In this document: in pieces, positions 15,663 through 24,009 of the stretch
Layout: each line of letters opens with the position of its first letter
Numbering within the stretch: position 1 is the stretch's first letter
Assembly: GCF_002733835.1 (NCBI RefSeq)
Contig: NZ_NVWY01000004.1
Span: 62,001 to 126,000, forward strand
Source: Alcanivorax sp.
GTDB taxonomy: Bacteria; Pseudomonadota; Gammaproteobacteria; Pseudomonadales; Alcanivoracaceae
Reading direction: 5' to 3'
Length of the DNA: 64,000 nucleotides
Program-made: the position numbers and the translations under genes
The notes under the pieces: generated by a model
Told to the model about the DNA's origin: nothing
Database searches by the model: none
What the model saw: only the letters and a program-made list of their open reading frames with translations

Positions 15663-15826
15663 TTGCCGCAACTCTCTTTCTGCTCTGCTCTATTGCTCCA
15701 CTCAGCAGATTTACTCAAAAGAGACGCCACAAGGGCCGAGTCCTCACCCTCGAAAAACTTTATAACCCTTGCCAAATGCCGCGCCCTTGCGGCCTGCTCC
15801 CTGTACCACTCTGCCGTCAATCGCAT
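15659..15826 (-). CDS. 55-residue phage protein upstream of rep
   Basis: A helical, charged small protein (MRLTAEWYREQAARARHLAR...) ending CGK. It starts in a TGATG overlap and ends in an ATGA overlap with rep, so it is translationally locked into the early operon. Soluble; function unknown. Confidence 0.6.
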   Translation of the reverse strand: MRLTAEWYREQAARARHLARVIKFFEGEDSALVASLLSKSAEWSNRAEQKESCGK

Positions 15827-15924
15827 CACGCCACCCCCTGCCAGCCGCACATGAACAGGGAACCGATGATCACCAGGCCATGGGCCACATGGCGGGCTCG
15901 GTTTACGGATTCGGGGGAATACAT
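15826..15924 (-). CDS. 32-residue phage membrane peptide
   Basis: MYSPESVNRARHVAHGLVII then GSLFMCGWQGVA: a short, single hydrophobic helix. Both ends are TGATG overlaps with neighbours, which is the main support for its being translated. Function unknown. Confidence 0.5.
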   Translation of the reverse strand: MYSPESVNRARHVAHGLVIIGSLFMCGWQGVA

Positions 15925-16136
15925 CACTTCTCCGCCCTCCGCTTTTGCCACACTTCTAAAAATCCTGTCGCCCTTCCGACCCTTAACCCCTCTCTGTAAC
16001 CTTTCCGCCTTTCATTCTCCATAATTTCGGCGAGCTTTACCCGAACGATCAAGCACCCAAAAGCGCCACCAAAACAGAAGGCCACAAAGAAGACCACAGC
16101 CACAAATAGAGACTCAACAAATAGAGACTCAATCAT
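15924..16136 (-). CDS. 70-residue phage membrane protein
   Basis: An N-terminal membrane helix (SLFVAVVFFVAFCFGGAFGCLIV) precedes a basic, helical cytoplasmic tail with RRKGYREGLRVGR. ATG overlaps the previous TGA (ATGA) and its TGA overlaps the next ATG. The plus strand just before the start holds a 15-base direct repeat of the ATAGAGACTCAA type (16107-16134), coding for the repeated ESLFVESLFV. Function unknown. Confidence 0.6.
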   Translation of the reverse strand: MIESLFVESLFVAVVFFVAFCFGGAFGCLIVRVKLAEIMENERRKGYREGLRVGRATGFLEVWQKRRAEK

Positions 16137-16477
16137 GCCGCCTGCCCCTTCCGGGCAGGTGCCGGGGCTTGCGGTAGGGTCTGGCGGTCAATGTCCGCCA
16201 CCAGGGTCAGGTGTTCGCGCTGCTGTTCGGCTCTGCAGGTGTGCAAAATGCCCTGCAGGCGCTCGGCGGTGCCCGCCCATGCGCGTATGCACTCCATCAG
16301 CTTTGCGCGTTCGCGGCGGCTCATGTTGTGCATGGTGAGGCGGTCGGGATCGAGGCCCAGGCCGCGCAGAATGAAAAGCTGTTGCGCTGCTGATAGCTCG
16401 GCCCAAACGGCTGATTCAGGATCCGCTGGCCGGCTTCTTTCCAGCCAGGCGGCGCAGGTTTCGCGAAGGGTTTTCAT
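16133..16477 (-). CDS. 114-residue early phage protein
   Basis: A soluble, mostly helical and charged product (MKTLRETCAAWLERSR...). The segment R-R-E-R-A-K-L-M-E-C-I-R-A-W could bind DNA or protein. ATGA overlaps join it to both neighbours. It belongs to the early leftward operon; no family recognised. Confidence 0.6.
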   Translation of the reverse strand: MKTLRETCAAWLERSRPADPESAVWAELSAAQQLFILRGLGLDPDRLTMHNMSRRERAKLMECIRAWAGTAERLQGILHTCRAEQQREHLTLVADIDRQTLPQAPAPARKGQAA

Positions 16478-16671
16478 GCCTGCACCCCCTTGGCGGCGCA
16501 GAACGTCATAGCGTCCAACCTATCGGCGTCCAGCTTGTCGGCCAGCTTGTCGTATTTGCTGGCCACGTCCTGAATCTTTGCCACTGATCCGGCCACCGCC
16601 TCAGGCAGCAACAGGCGCAGGCTCTCAGCCGTCGCTCTCAACTCTTCCGGTGTTATCTGAATGATTTCCAT
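16474..16671 (-). CDS. 65-residue early phage protein, first of leftward operon
   Basis: MEIIQITPEELRATAESLRL starts a short amphipathic helical protein. ATG at 16671 lies 82 bases after the candidate early promoter -10 (16753-16758). A longer frame from 16806 would run through the promoter and operator repeats and is less likely. Function unknown. Confidence 0.55.
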   Translation of the reverse strand: MEIIQITPEELRATAESLRLLLPEAVAGSVAKIQDVASKYDKLADKLDADRLDAMTFCAAKGVQA

Positions 16672-16752
16672 AGGTGCCAACCTCGTGGTGTTGTTCTTCG
16701 GTGTGCCGCCGGGATCGGGGCCATGGTGGCCCGTCTCCCGGTTGGCCAGAAC

Positions 16753-16782
16753 ACAATAGGCAAACGGCAACACCCATGGCAA
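16753..16782 (-). promoter_or_regulatory. Candidate early promoter (leftward)
   Basis: On the minus strand TTGCCA (16777-16782) and TATTGT (16753-16758) are 18 bases apart. The next start codon is at 16671. The GGCAAC repeats overlap the -35, so a repressor bound there would block it. Consensus match only. Confidence 0.45.
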
Positions 16783-16848
16783 CTGCCAACACCCAACTAC
16801 CGGCAACGGGCAATTGTCGGTAGAGTACCCGTGAGGCTACGGCCTCTT

Positions 16849-16866
16849 GACAGAGTGGTGTCTGTC
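16849..16866. promoter_or_regulatory. Inverted repeat before the repressor gene
   Basis: GACAGA-GTGGTG-TCTGTC is a perfect inverted repeat with 6-base arms. It overlaps a TTGACA hexamer (16847-16852) and lies 32 bases before the repressor ATG, so it could be an autoregulatory operator. No matching -10 at normal spacing was found after that TTGACA. Confidence 0.4.
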
Positions 16867-16897
16867 TGTTCCCCGGTGTTTAAAAGGTGTCGCAACT

Positions 16898-17185
16898 ATG
16901 GAAAATCTCAACACGATTTCTCTTGCTGATCGCGTTAAGTCATTGATTGGCAAGGATTCCCACTATGCACTTGCAAAAGCTCTAGGCGTCACCCGCGAGG
17001 GTGCCCGCTGCTGGTATACCCGCCAAACTGTGATGGATGATGAGGTAGGCATCCGGGCCGCAAAACTGCTCAATATTGACCCGGAATCGGTCATTTTGTG
17101 GCTTCAAGTGGAGCGGGCAGAGAAGAAAGGAAACGTCACTTTGTCGCAGCACTGGCGACACATAGCAGAGCAAATAGTCGCATAG
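16898..17185 (+). CDS. Phage repressor-like HTH protein (DUF3693/XRE-like)
   Basis: The 95-residue protein has a helix-turn-helix region (about 22-60: YALAKALGVTREGARCWYTR, then VGIRAAKLLNIDPESV) like small Cro/C1-type regulators found in filamentous and PM2-like phages. It is transcribed away from the early operon over a repeat-rich region, the classic place for a repressor. ATG at 16898 follows AAAAGGTG. In the circular genome the DUF3653-like regulator would come next, across attP. Confidence 0.75.
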   Translation: MENLNTISLADRVKSLIGKDSHYALAKALGVTREGARCWYTRQTVMDDEVGIRAAKLLNIDPESVILWLQVERAEKKGNVTLSQHWRHIAEQIVA

Positions 17186-17199
17186 AATCAGACAGTTAC

Positions 17200-17227
17200 A
17201 ACTACCCGGCCTCGATGCCGGGTAGTT
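17200..17227 (+). repeat. Perfect hairpin fused to attR
   Basis: AACTACCCGGC (17200-17210), loop CTCGAT, GCCGGGTAGTT (17217-17227): an 11-bp perfect stem 14 bases after the repressor stop. No T-run follows, so it is a weak terminator at best. Its right arm overlaps the XerD arm of the attachment site by four bases. It belongs to the phage half of the site. Confidence 0.65.
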
Positions 17228-17251
17228 AACTTGTTATACATTATGCGCAGT
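17224..17251 (+). other. attR: dif-like XerC/XerD site at right prophage end
   Basis: XerD arm AGTTAACTTGT (17224-17234), centre TATACA (17235-17240), XerC arm TTATGCGCAGT (17241-17251). The left arm is a poor XerD site while the right arm is close to consensus, the reverse of attL. That is what exchange next to the XerC arm predicts: phage half on the left, host half on the right. Confidence 0.85.
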
Positions 17252-17440
17252 AATGGCGTTATGGGCACACACCGAAATTCCCGCTGGGTACCCACCACGC
17301 TCCTCTAGAGCGCCCACACAACGCAAAGCTTGTAATCATTAACGGTTAGTATTTGCATCTGGATGCCCTGGCCAGTTAAATCGCGTTAGTCTGGGTGCTA
17401 TCGCCATTACACTGTTCTACTGCCGGAGTTTCTGCTGTCT

Positions 17441-18511
17441 ATGCTCGCGCTGCGTTTCTGCCTGCTTGTCTCTTTTTGCCTGCCACTGATAACGCAGGCC
17501 AATCCGGTACCGGTTTCCGTCGCCACGGTGAAAATGCAGAAACCGGTTCGTGAACTGCTGATCAATGGCACCCTGGCAGCCGATCAGTCCGCCCGGCTCT
17601 CTGCCTCAGTGGCTGGCCTGGTGAGCAAATTGAACGTAGATATCGGCTCCCGGGTTGAGTCTGGCGACGTGCTGCTGACGCTGGACGCCGAGATTAACCG
17701 GCTAACCTTGCAACAGGCAAAAGCCAGCCATAAACAGCAGGCAACCACGCTGGCGGATTTACAGCGGCAACTGGATGAAGCCAGTAGCCTGATTGCTCGC
17801 CGCAGTATCGCCGCCAGCGAAGTCCGCAGTCTGGAATCCCAGGTGGAGGCCAGCAAGGCGGCTCTGGCGGCCAGTCAGGCCGAGGTAGGCCGCCAGCAAG
17901 CGTTGCTTCAGCGCCACACTCTGAAAGCTCCGTTTCCGGGGGTTATCAGCGCCAAGCTGACCGAGGTGGGCGAATGGGTGGTGCCCGGTACGCCAGTGCT
18001 TGAGTTGGTGGGTACAGGTTCACTGCATGCGGATTTCGCGGTGCCTCAGCGCTATTACTCCCAGATCGATACAGGCACCCCGCTTACGATTCGCCAGGAA
18101 AATGCCGGCGCCCAAACCCAGGCCACCGGCGAACGGACCATGGCCGCGAAGATAACGGCTATTGTGCCGGTGAATGACCCGGCCGCCCGAACATTCACCC
18201 TGCGTGCGAGCCTGGATGCCAAAGATCTGACCCCGGGCATGGCCGTGTTCGGCAATCTGGCCATTCAGGCCCCGAATGCGGAGCCGGTGGTGCCCCGCGA
18301 TGCCCTGCTCCGCGATGTTCAGGGTAATGTGTCGGTGTGGGTTGTGGTCACGGATGACGATAAGGCAGTCGCCCAGCGGCGCGCCATCAAGGTGCGATCG
18401 GGGCAATCCGATCCGGTAATCGTTCTGGAAGGCCTCAGCAAGGGCGATCAGGTGGTAATCCGTGGAAACGAAGGGTTGCGAGACGGTGATCGTGTTCAGG
18501 TGACCCGCTGA
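17441..18511 (+). CDS. RND efflux periplasmic adaptor (membrane fusion protein)
   Basis: The 356-residue protein has a signal peptide (about 1-20, ending TQAN), a biotinyl-lipoyl-like half motif (L-S-A-S-V-A-G-L-V-S-K-L-N-V-D-I-G-S-R-V), a coiled-coil hairpin (about 90-150) and a second lipoyl half (LKAPFPGVISAKLTEVGEWV). It links the inner-membrane pump at 18511 to an outer-membrane channel not encoded here. Stop and next start overlap as TGATG. The likely ATG is 12 bases after CGGAG. Confidence 0.9.
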   Translation: MLALRFCLLVSFCLPLITQANPVPVSVATVKMQKPVRELLINGTLAADQSARLSASVAGLVSKLNVDIGSRVESGDVLLTLDAEINRLTLQQAKASHKQQATTLADLQRQLDEASSLIARRSIAASEVRSLESQVEASKAALAASQAEVGRQQALLQRHTLKAPFPGVISAKLTEVGEWVVPGTPVLELVGTGSLHADFAVPQRYYSQIDTGTPLTIRQENAGAQTQATGERTMAAKITAIVPVNDPAARTFTLRASLDAKDLTPGMAVFGNLAIQAPNAEPVVPRDALLRDVQGNVSVWVVVTDDDKAVAQRRAIKVRSGQSDPVIVLEGLSKGDQVVIRGNEGLRDGDRVQVTR

Positions 18512-21500
18512 TGTTCGAACGGATTGTACGTAACGGCACCTTGATGACGGTGATCGTGCTGATCATCACCCTGCTCGGTGTGCTTGCCGCGCTGCGTATT
18601 CCTGTGCAAATGATTCCTGATCTGGAAGTGCGTAGCATCAGCGTACTGACACGCTGGTCCGGCGCCACGCCCCAGGATGTGGAAAAGGAAATTCTGATTG
18701 AGCAGGAAGAATACCTGCGCAATCTACCCAATCTGCGTCGCCTCACCGCTACCGCCTACAGCGGAGAAGCGGAGATCGAGCTGGAATTCCCTTTTGGCGT
18801 GGATATTACCGATGCGTTGATCCGGGTGAACAACGCGCTCAGCCAGGTCCCCGCCTACCCGGATACGGTGGACCAACCACAAATTCTCTCCTCTTCGTTT
18901 TCCAGCAATTCCTTCATGTATTTCAGTGTCTACCCGCAGGCCGGCAACCCCCGCGGCCTGGACATGGACATGATGCGTGACTTTATTGACGACGAGGTCC
19001 GCCCGCGCATGGAAAGCGTACAGGGCGTCTCCATGGTGGAAATGCGTGGCGGTGCTGAACGGCAGATTCAGGTGCTGCTCGATGCCCAGGCTTTGGCCCA
19101 GTTCGGGCTGACCGTAGTGGATGTGCGCGATGCCCTTCGCGAACGCAATCAGGATATTTCCGGCGGTGAAGTAGATAGTGGAAAGCGGCGCTACCTGCTT
19201 CGCACCGTGGGCCGTTTCGAAAATCTGGATGATCTCAACGATTTGATTTTGCAGCGCCAGGGCGACTCACTGGTGCGCTTGCAGGATGTGGCCATCGTGG
19301 TCATGGATCACTTCCCCGTGCGGCAGATATCCCGCTTCAACGGCAATCCGGTGATCATGCTGGCGGTCCGCCGGGAAACCGGCTCCAACGTAATCGACAT
19401 CAAGCAGGGAATGCTGGAGCAGGTCGACCTGATTAAAAAGGAGGTGCTGGAACCGGCCGGCATGGACATGTCGCTAATGTCCGACGACGTGCGTTACGTG
19501 GAAGCCTCGGTGGCCAACGTGTGGATCAATCTCGGCATCGGCGCCCTCTTCGCCACCCTGGTCATGTTTTTGTTTCTGCGCTCGGTACGCATTACTGCGG
19601 TAGGCGTGATTGGTATTCCCATCTGTACCATCGCAGCTTTCCTGGGGCTGTTGCTGGCCGGACGAACCATCAATGTCATCTCCATGGCGGGCATTGCTTT
19701 CGCTATCGGCATGACCCTGGATAACTCGATTGTAGTGCTGGAAAGCATCGAAATGGAGCGGCGCAAAGGGCTTGATCGAATCCGCTCAGCGGTGAGCGGT
19801 ATCCAGAAAGTGTGGCCGGCGGTGTTTGCCTCCACCATGACCACGGTGCTGGTATTTCTTCCGGTGGTGTTTATTCAGGAAGAAGCCGGGCAACTGTACT
19901 CCGATATTGCCATTGCCGTTTCCGCTTCGATTCTGGTCTCCATGCTGGTGGCAATGACGGTGATCCCCACCCTCTCCGCCCGGCTGGATTTCTCCGCCGT
20001 GATGGATCATGACGGTGAACACAGCCGGTGGATGCGAGCGATCAATCGCTGGGCCACACAGTTATCGGCCACCCGCCCGCGCCAACTTGCCACCCTGAGC
20101 ATTACGCTGGCAATTGCCACCGCCATTGTGGTGTTCCTGACGCCACCCGCAGAATATTTACCGGAAGGTGAAGAACCCAAGACCTTTGCCAGCATGAACG
20201 CCCCACCCGGCTACAATCTGGAGACCATGGCCGCGATTGCTGACGAAGTGGAAGCAGAACTGTTGCCGTTGGTAGGCCAGGACCCGCAGGCCTATGACCG
20301 CGGCGAACTGTCCATGCCGCCACTCAAGTACATGAACCTGGGCGTCAGTGCCGAGAACCTGCGCATCATCGCTGAACCCATGGACCCGGCCCATATGGAA
20401 CCGATGATGGACGGGATTACCCAGGTTTACCGGCAATACCCAGGTATGCGCGCCTTTGCCGCTCGCGGCTCGATCATTTCCAGCAATGATGGCGGCACCC
20501 GCAGCGTAACACTGGATGTGGCGGGCAAGGATCTGGCTGAGATTTATGATGTGGCCAGAACGCTGTATCGGGAAGCGGAAACCGTCTTCGACAATCCGCG
20601 CATCCAGTCCCAGCCCGCCAGTCTGTCGCTGGCCCAGCCACTGATTGAAGTCCGCCCCATCTGGAGCCGCGCGGCGGAGGTGCGTTTCTCCACCCGGGAT
20701 TTGGGCTATACCGTGGCGGCGCTCACCGATGGCGCCTTCCTGGACGAATTCTTCCTTGGTGACGACAAGGTGGATATCTACGCCTATAGCGACCGTACTG
20801 GCAGCTCGCCGTCTCTGACCACCTTGCCCGGCCTGCCGGTGCATACCCCTATTGGCGCCACTGTGCCGCTATCGTCTCTGGCTGACCTTCAGGAAACCGT
20901 GGATACCAGTGTGGTTCGCCGGGTTAATGGCCGCCGCACGGTGACGCTGAATATCATTCCGCCCCGGTCAGTGCCGTTGGAAAGCGGCGTGGCACAGGTG
21001 CGCACCATGGTCCAGCGGCTGCGTGACAACGGGGCCATTCCGGACACCATCAGCATTAGCCTGTCCGGCGCCAGCGACCAGCTGCAGGCAACACAACAAT
21101 CGCTCAGCGGTAACTATGTGGTCGCCCTGCTGCTGGTGTATTTGCTGCTTGTCGCCATTTTCAAACACTGGGGCTACCCACTGCTGATCATGACCACCAT
21201 CCCCCTGGGCATTGCCAGCGGTTTGCTGGGCCTCGCGCTGATGAATGCCGCTGGTATCAGTCAGCCTTTCGACATGATTACCATGTTGGGCTTCCTGATT
21301 CTGATGGGCACGGTGGTGAACAACCCTATCCTGATTGTTCACGAAGCCACCCTGAACATGCGTGCCTGCAGCATTGCTGCGCAGGCGGTCAGCGATGCGG
21401 TGGCATCGAGACTGAGGCCCATTGCCATGACCACCATCACCACGGTTTGCGGCCTTGCCCCGTTGGTGCTGATCCCCGGTGAAGGGACGGAGTTATATCG

Positions 21501-21615
21501 CGGGGTTGGTGCCATCGTGCTGTTCGGCTTGCTCGGCACCGCCATCGTCACCGTTACTTTCCTGGCTTGCCTGACGGCGCTGATTTTTGGCCTGTCCCGC
21601 AATTCTTCTGCGTAG
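18511..21615 (+). CDS. RND-family efflux transporter (AcrB/MexB-like)
   Basis: A 1034-residue RND pump with full family length: N-terminal helix, large porter loops, and the TM4 region G-M-T-L-D-N-S-I-V-V-L-E-S-I with one conserved proton-relay Asp. C-terminal repeats MTTIPLGIASGLLGL and MGTVVNNPILIVHEA match the second half. It works in the inner membrane by H+ antiport with the adaptor upstream. Substrates cannot be assigned. The pair begins right after the prophage and has no regulator beside it. Confidence 0.92.
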   Translation: MFERIVRNGTLMTVIVLIITLLGVLAALRIPVQMIPDLEVRSISVLTRWSGATPQDVEKEILIEQEEYLRNLPNLRRLTATAYSGEAEIELEFPFGVDITDALIRVNNALSQVPAYPDTVDQPQILSSSFSSNSFMYFSVYPQAGNPRGLDMDMMRDFIDDEVRPRMESVQGVSMVEMRGGAERQIQVLLDAQALAQFGLTVVDVRDALRERNQDISGGEVDSGKRRYLLRTVGRFENLDDLNDLILQRQGDSLVRLQDVAIVVMDHFPVRQISRFNGNPVIMLAVRRETGSNVIDIKQGMLEQVDLIKKEVLEPAGMDMSLMSDDVRYVEASVANVWINLGIGALFATLVMFLFLRSVRITAVGVIGIPICTIAAFLGLLLAGRTINVISMAGIAFAIGMTLDNSIVVLESIEMERRKGLDRIRSAVSGIQKVWPAVFASTMTTVLVFLPVVFIQEEAGQLYSDIAIAVSASILVSMLVAMTVIPTLSARLDFSAVMDHDGEHSRWMRAINRWATQLSATRPRQLATLSITLAIATAIVVFLTPPAEYLPEGEEPKTFASMNAPPGYNLETMAAIADEVEAELLPLVGQDPQAYDRGELSMPPLKYMNLGVSAENLRIIAEPMDPAHMEPMMDGITQVYRQYPGMRAFAARGSIISSNDGGTRSVTLDVAGKDLAEIYDVARTLYREAETVFDNPRIQSQPASLSLAQPLIEVRPIWSRAAEVRFSTRDLGYTVAALTDGAFLDEFFLGDDKVDIYAYSDRTGSSPSLTTLPGLPVHTPIGATVPLSSLADLQETVDTSVVRRVNGRRTVTLNIIPPRSVPLESGVAQVRTMVQRLRDNGAIPDTISISLSGASDQLQATQQSLSGNYVVALLLVYLLLVAIFKHWGYPLLIMTTIPLGIASGLLGLALMNAAGISQPFDMITMLGFLILMGTVVNNPILIVHEATLNMRACSIAAQAVSDAVASRLRPIAMTTITTVCGLAPLVLIPGEGTELYRGVGAIVLFGLLGTAIVTVTFLACLTALIFGLSRNSSA

Positions 21616-21726
21616 ATTCAAAAATATCCCCGCTTTCCGTTGACCTCACCCCCTAAATTGCCCACAAAGAGAGTGTGCATTTGGACGCAAAAGGGGTGGG
21701 GCAAAATGTCCTGCCTGGATGTGCCG

Positions 21727-21770
21727 TATCGCTATCGCTATTTCACTTAGTCCGAAATAGTATAGCGATA
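21727..21770. repeat. Long imperfect palindrome
   Basis: Outer arms TATCGCTAT (21727-21735) / ATAGCGATA (21762-21770) and inner arms TATTTC (21739-21744) / GAAATA (21754-21759) form a two-stage inverted repeat of 44 bases. It could be a regulator site for the cco operon or an RNA hairpin ending the RND transcript. No T-run follows. Confidence 0.5.
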
Positions 21771-21859
21771 TTCCCGTACAGCATTTGCGGCTATTACCCG
21801 CAATTGGGGTGCGGACGCCCAGGCTTGCCGATCAAGGCGTGAGCAACCGACAGCGCCAC

Positions 21860-21873
21860 TTGATCTGCATCAA
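21860..21873 (+). promoter_or_regulatory. FNR/Anr box upstream of ccoN
   Basis: TTGAT-CTGC-ATCAA is a perfect FNR/Anr half-site pair, 59 bases before the ccoN ATG. Class II activation would place the transcription start near 21908. It implies induction of the oxidase under low oxygen by the Anr protein encoded at 31980. Confidence 0.85.
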
Positions 21874-21932
21874 AAAGGACCGCGTTTGTGCCTGTTACAG
21901 TCTGCTCGCACAAAAATCGGAAGGAAACGCAC

Positions 21933-23363
21933 ATGGAAAATGCTGTTGCTTCGCCGGATTACAACTACAAGGTTGTTCGGCAATTCACAGTTATGTCTGT
22001 GGTTTGGGGGATCGTGGGTATGGCGGTGGGGGTGTTTATCGCCGCCCAGCTCGCCTGGCCTGCCCTGAACTTCAATATCCCCTGGTTAAGCTTCGGGCGT
22101 TTGCGCCCCCTGCACACCAATGCGGTCATTTTTGCCTTCGGCGGCTCAGCCCTCATGGGCACCTCCTACTATGTGGTCCAGCGCACCTGTAGCGCGGTCC
22201 TGGCATTTCCCAAACTGGCGGCATTCAGCTTCTGGGGCTGGCAGGTGGTGATTGTCGCCGCTGCCATTACGCTCCCCCTGGGCTTTACCTCCACCAAGGA
22301 ATATGCGGAGCTGGAATGGCCCATCGACATCCTGATCACGCTGGTCTGGCTGGCCTATGCGGCCGTATTCTTTGCCACCATCGCCAAGCGCAGGACCTCC
22401 CACATTTATGTGGCCAACTGGTTCTACGGTGCCTTTATCATTGCCATCGCGTTGCTGCATGTGGTGAACAACCTGGCAGTACCGGTTTCCCTGATGAAGT
22501 CCTACTCCGCCTATAGCGGCGCCATCGATGCCATGGTGCAGTGGTGGTACGGCCATAACGCGGTGGGCTTTTTCCTGACTGCCGGCTTCCTGGGCATGAT
22601 GTACTACTACGTGCCCGTTCAGGCCCAACGGCCGGTGTATTCCTACCGCCTTTCCATTGTGCATTTCTGGGCCCTGATCGCGGTTTACATGTGGGCCGGG
22701 CCGCACCACCTGCACTACTCCTCCCTGCCTGACTGGGCTCAATCCCTGGGCATGGTGTTCTCCATCGTGCTGCTGGCGCCCAGCTGGGGCGGCATGATCA
22801 ACGGCATGATGACCCTTTCCGGGGCCTGGCATAAGCTGCGCACCGATCCGATCATCCGCTTTATGATTGTGGCGCTGTCCTTCTACGGCATGAGCACGTT
22901 CGAAGGCCCGATGATGGCCATCAAGACAGTGAACGCGCTCAGCCATAACACCGACTGGACCATCGGCCACGTACACGCCGGCGCCCTGGGCTGGGTTGCC
23001 ATGATCACTATCGGGGCCACCTATGTGATGGTGCCGCGCCTGTTCGAGCGCAAACAAATGTACTCCATCTCCTGGATCAACACCCACTTCTGGCTAAGCA
23101 CCATCGGCACGGTTCTCTACATCGCCTCCATGTGGGTGTCCGGCATTATGCAGGGGCTCATGTGGCGCGCGGTGAACACCGACGGCACCCTCACCTACAA
23201 CTTCGTGCAGGAGCTGGTCGAGCGGCATCCGTTCTACATCATTCGTTTGCTGGGCGGGATCATCTTCCTCAGCGGCATGATCCTGATGGCCGTCAATGTC
23301 TATAAAACCGTCCGTGCCGAACGCGACTGCCACGGTGAAGACAACGTGCAGCAGGCTGACTGA
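21933..23363 (+). CDS. ccoN: cbb3-type cytochrome c oxidase subunit I
   Basis: The 476-residue membrane protein has about 12 helices and the histidines that bind haem b and the haem b3-CuB centre, including [24 protein letters not shown] and [15 protein letters not shown]. It is the catalytic core of the high-affinity oxidase that reduces oxygen and pumps protons. The ATG at 21933 follows AAGGAA; an earlier GTG at 21888 is closer to the FNR box and less likely. First gene of ccoNOQP. Confidence 0.95.
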   Translation: MENAVASPDYNYKVVRQFTVMSVVWGIVGMAVGVFIAAQLAWPALNFNIPWLSFGRLRPLHTNAVIFAFGGSALMGTSYYVVQRTCSAVLAFPKLAAFSFWGWQVVIVAAAITLPLGFTSTKEYAELEWPIDILITLVWLAYAAVFFATIAKRRTSHIYVANWFYGAFIIAIALLHVVNNLAVPVSLMKSYSAYSGAIDAMVQWWYGHNAVGFFLTAGFLGMMYYYVPVQAQRPVYSYRLSIVHFWALIAVYMWAGPHHLHYSSLPDWAQSLGMVFSIVLLAPSWGGMINGMMTLSGAWHKLRTDPIIRFMIVALSFYGMSTFEGPMMAIKTVNALSHNTDWTIGHVHAGALGWVAMITIGATYVMVPRLFERKQMYSISWINTHFWLSTIGTVLYIASMWVSGIMQGLMWRAVNTDGTLTYNFVQELVERHPFYIIRLLGGIIFLSGMILMAVNVYKTVRAERDCHGEDNVQQAD

Positions 23364-23373
23364 GGAGAACGAC

Positions 23374-24009
23374 ATGTCTAACGCTCATGAAGTAGTAGAA
23401 AAGAATGTCGGCCTCATGATTGTGCTGACACTGATCGCCGTCAGTTTCGGGGGGCTCGCAGAGATCGTGCCGCTGTTCTGGCAGAAAGCGACCACCGAGC
23501 CGCTGGAAACCCTGGAACCCTACACCGCCCTGGAGATGGAAGGCCGGGATATTTACATCCGCGAAGGCTGCCATGTCTGCCATACCCAGATGGTGCGGCC
23601 GCTGCGCGCGGAAACGGAACGCTTCGGCGCGTATTCCGTGGCTGGTGAAGATGTGTGGGAGCATCCCTTCCTGTGGGGCTCCAAGCGCACCGGGCCAGAT
23701 CTGGCCCGGGTGGGCCTGCGACCCATCACCGAGCAATGGCACCGCGAGCACCTGCGCGATCCACGCCAGGTGGTGCCCGAATCCAACATGCCGGCTTACC
23801 CCTGGCTGCAGGAAACCCCGGTGGACTGGGATCTGACCGAGCGCAAATTGTCGGTATTCAAGAATGCCTTTGGTGTTCCCTATACCGATGAAGACATCGC
23901 CGAGCAGATGAGCAAGGTCAACGGCGAGTGGGCCAACGCCACGGAAGAAGATGCACTGGTGGCCTACCTGCTGTCGCTGGGTCAGGAACGCAAGGAGGCT
24001 GTGCAATGA
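23374..24009 (+). CDS. ccoO: cbb3 oxidase subunit II (monohaem cytochrome c)
   Basis: The 211-residue protein has an N-terminal membrane anchor (about 13-33, [21 protein letters not shown]) and one haem-c motif C-H-V-C-H near residue 67. It passes electrons from CcoP to CcoN. ATG follows TGAGGAG by about 6 bases. Stop overlaps ccoQ start as ATGA. Confidence 0.95.
   Translation: MSNAHEVVEKNVGLMIVLTLIAVSFGGLAEIVPLFWQKATTEPLETLEPYTALEMEGRDIYIREGCHVCHTQMVRPLRAETERFGAYSVAGEDVWEHPFLWGSKRTGPDLARVGLRPITEQWHREHLRDPRQVVPESNMPAYPWLQETPVDWDLTERKLSVFKNAFGVPYTDEDIAEQMSKVNGEWANATEEDALVAYLLSLGQERKEAVQ

Larger units (their letters stand above)
16672..16897. promoter_or_regulatory. Divergent early control region with operator-like repeats
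   Basis: This 226-base region separates the leftward early operon from the rightward repressor. It holds a leftward promoter candidate (below), GGCAAC repeated at 16765, 16778 and 16802, an imperfect inverted repeat CTACCGGCAA (16797-16806) / TTGTCGGTAG (16814-16823; 9 of 10), and a second perfect repeat at 16849-16866. It is the natural place for the lysis-lysogeny switch. Confidence 0.65.
5656..17251. mobile_element. PM2-like (corticovirus-type) tailless prophage integrated at dif
   Basis: The element is bounded by direct repeats of a 17-bp dif core (5656-5672 and 17235-17251, one mismatch), giving a circular unit of about 11.58 kb, close to the roughly 10 kb of PM2. It encodes an HUH Rep, a packaging ATPase, a P2-like double-jelly-roll capsid protein, a muralytic protein, spike-like proteins and a dozen small membrane proteins. 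No tail, terminase, portal or integrase genes are present. Twenty-one genes run leftward and two regulators run rightward. All open frames look intact except one of uncertain extent (5759-6502), so the phage may be functional. Confidence 0.87.
21616..21932. other. Intergenic region before ccoN
   Basis: About 317 bases. It holds the long imperfect palindrome at 21727-21770 and the FNR/Anr box at 21860-21873. I see no T-run terminator after the RND gene and no open frame with a ribosome site. Confidence 0.6.

Noticed and set aside
16474-16806. Longer start at 16806 for the first early phage gene
   Set aside because: It would cover the promoter and operator repeats and lacks a ribosome site; the ATG at 16671 is preferred.
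5656-17251. Filamentous (Inoviridae) prophage, because of dif integration, HUH Rep and a Zot-like ATPase
   Set aside because: There is no pVIII-like major coat or pIII-type adsorption gene, while a P2-like capsid protein and a muralytic virion protein are present. The ATPase matches packaging ATPases better.
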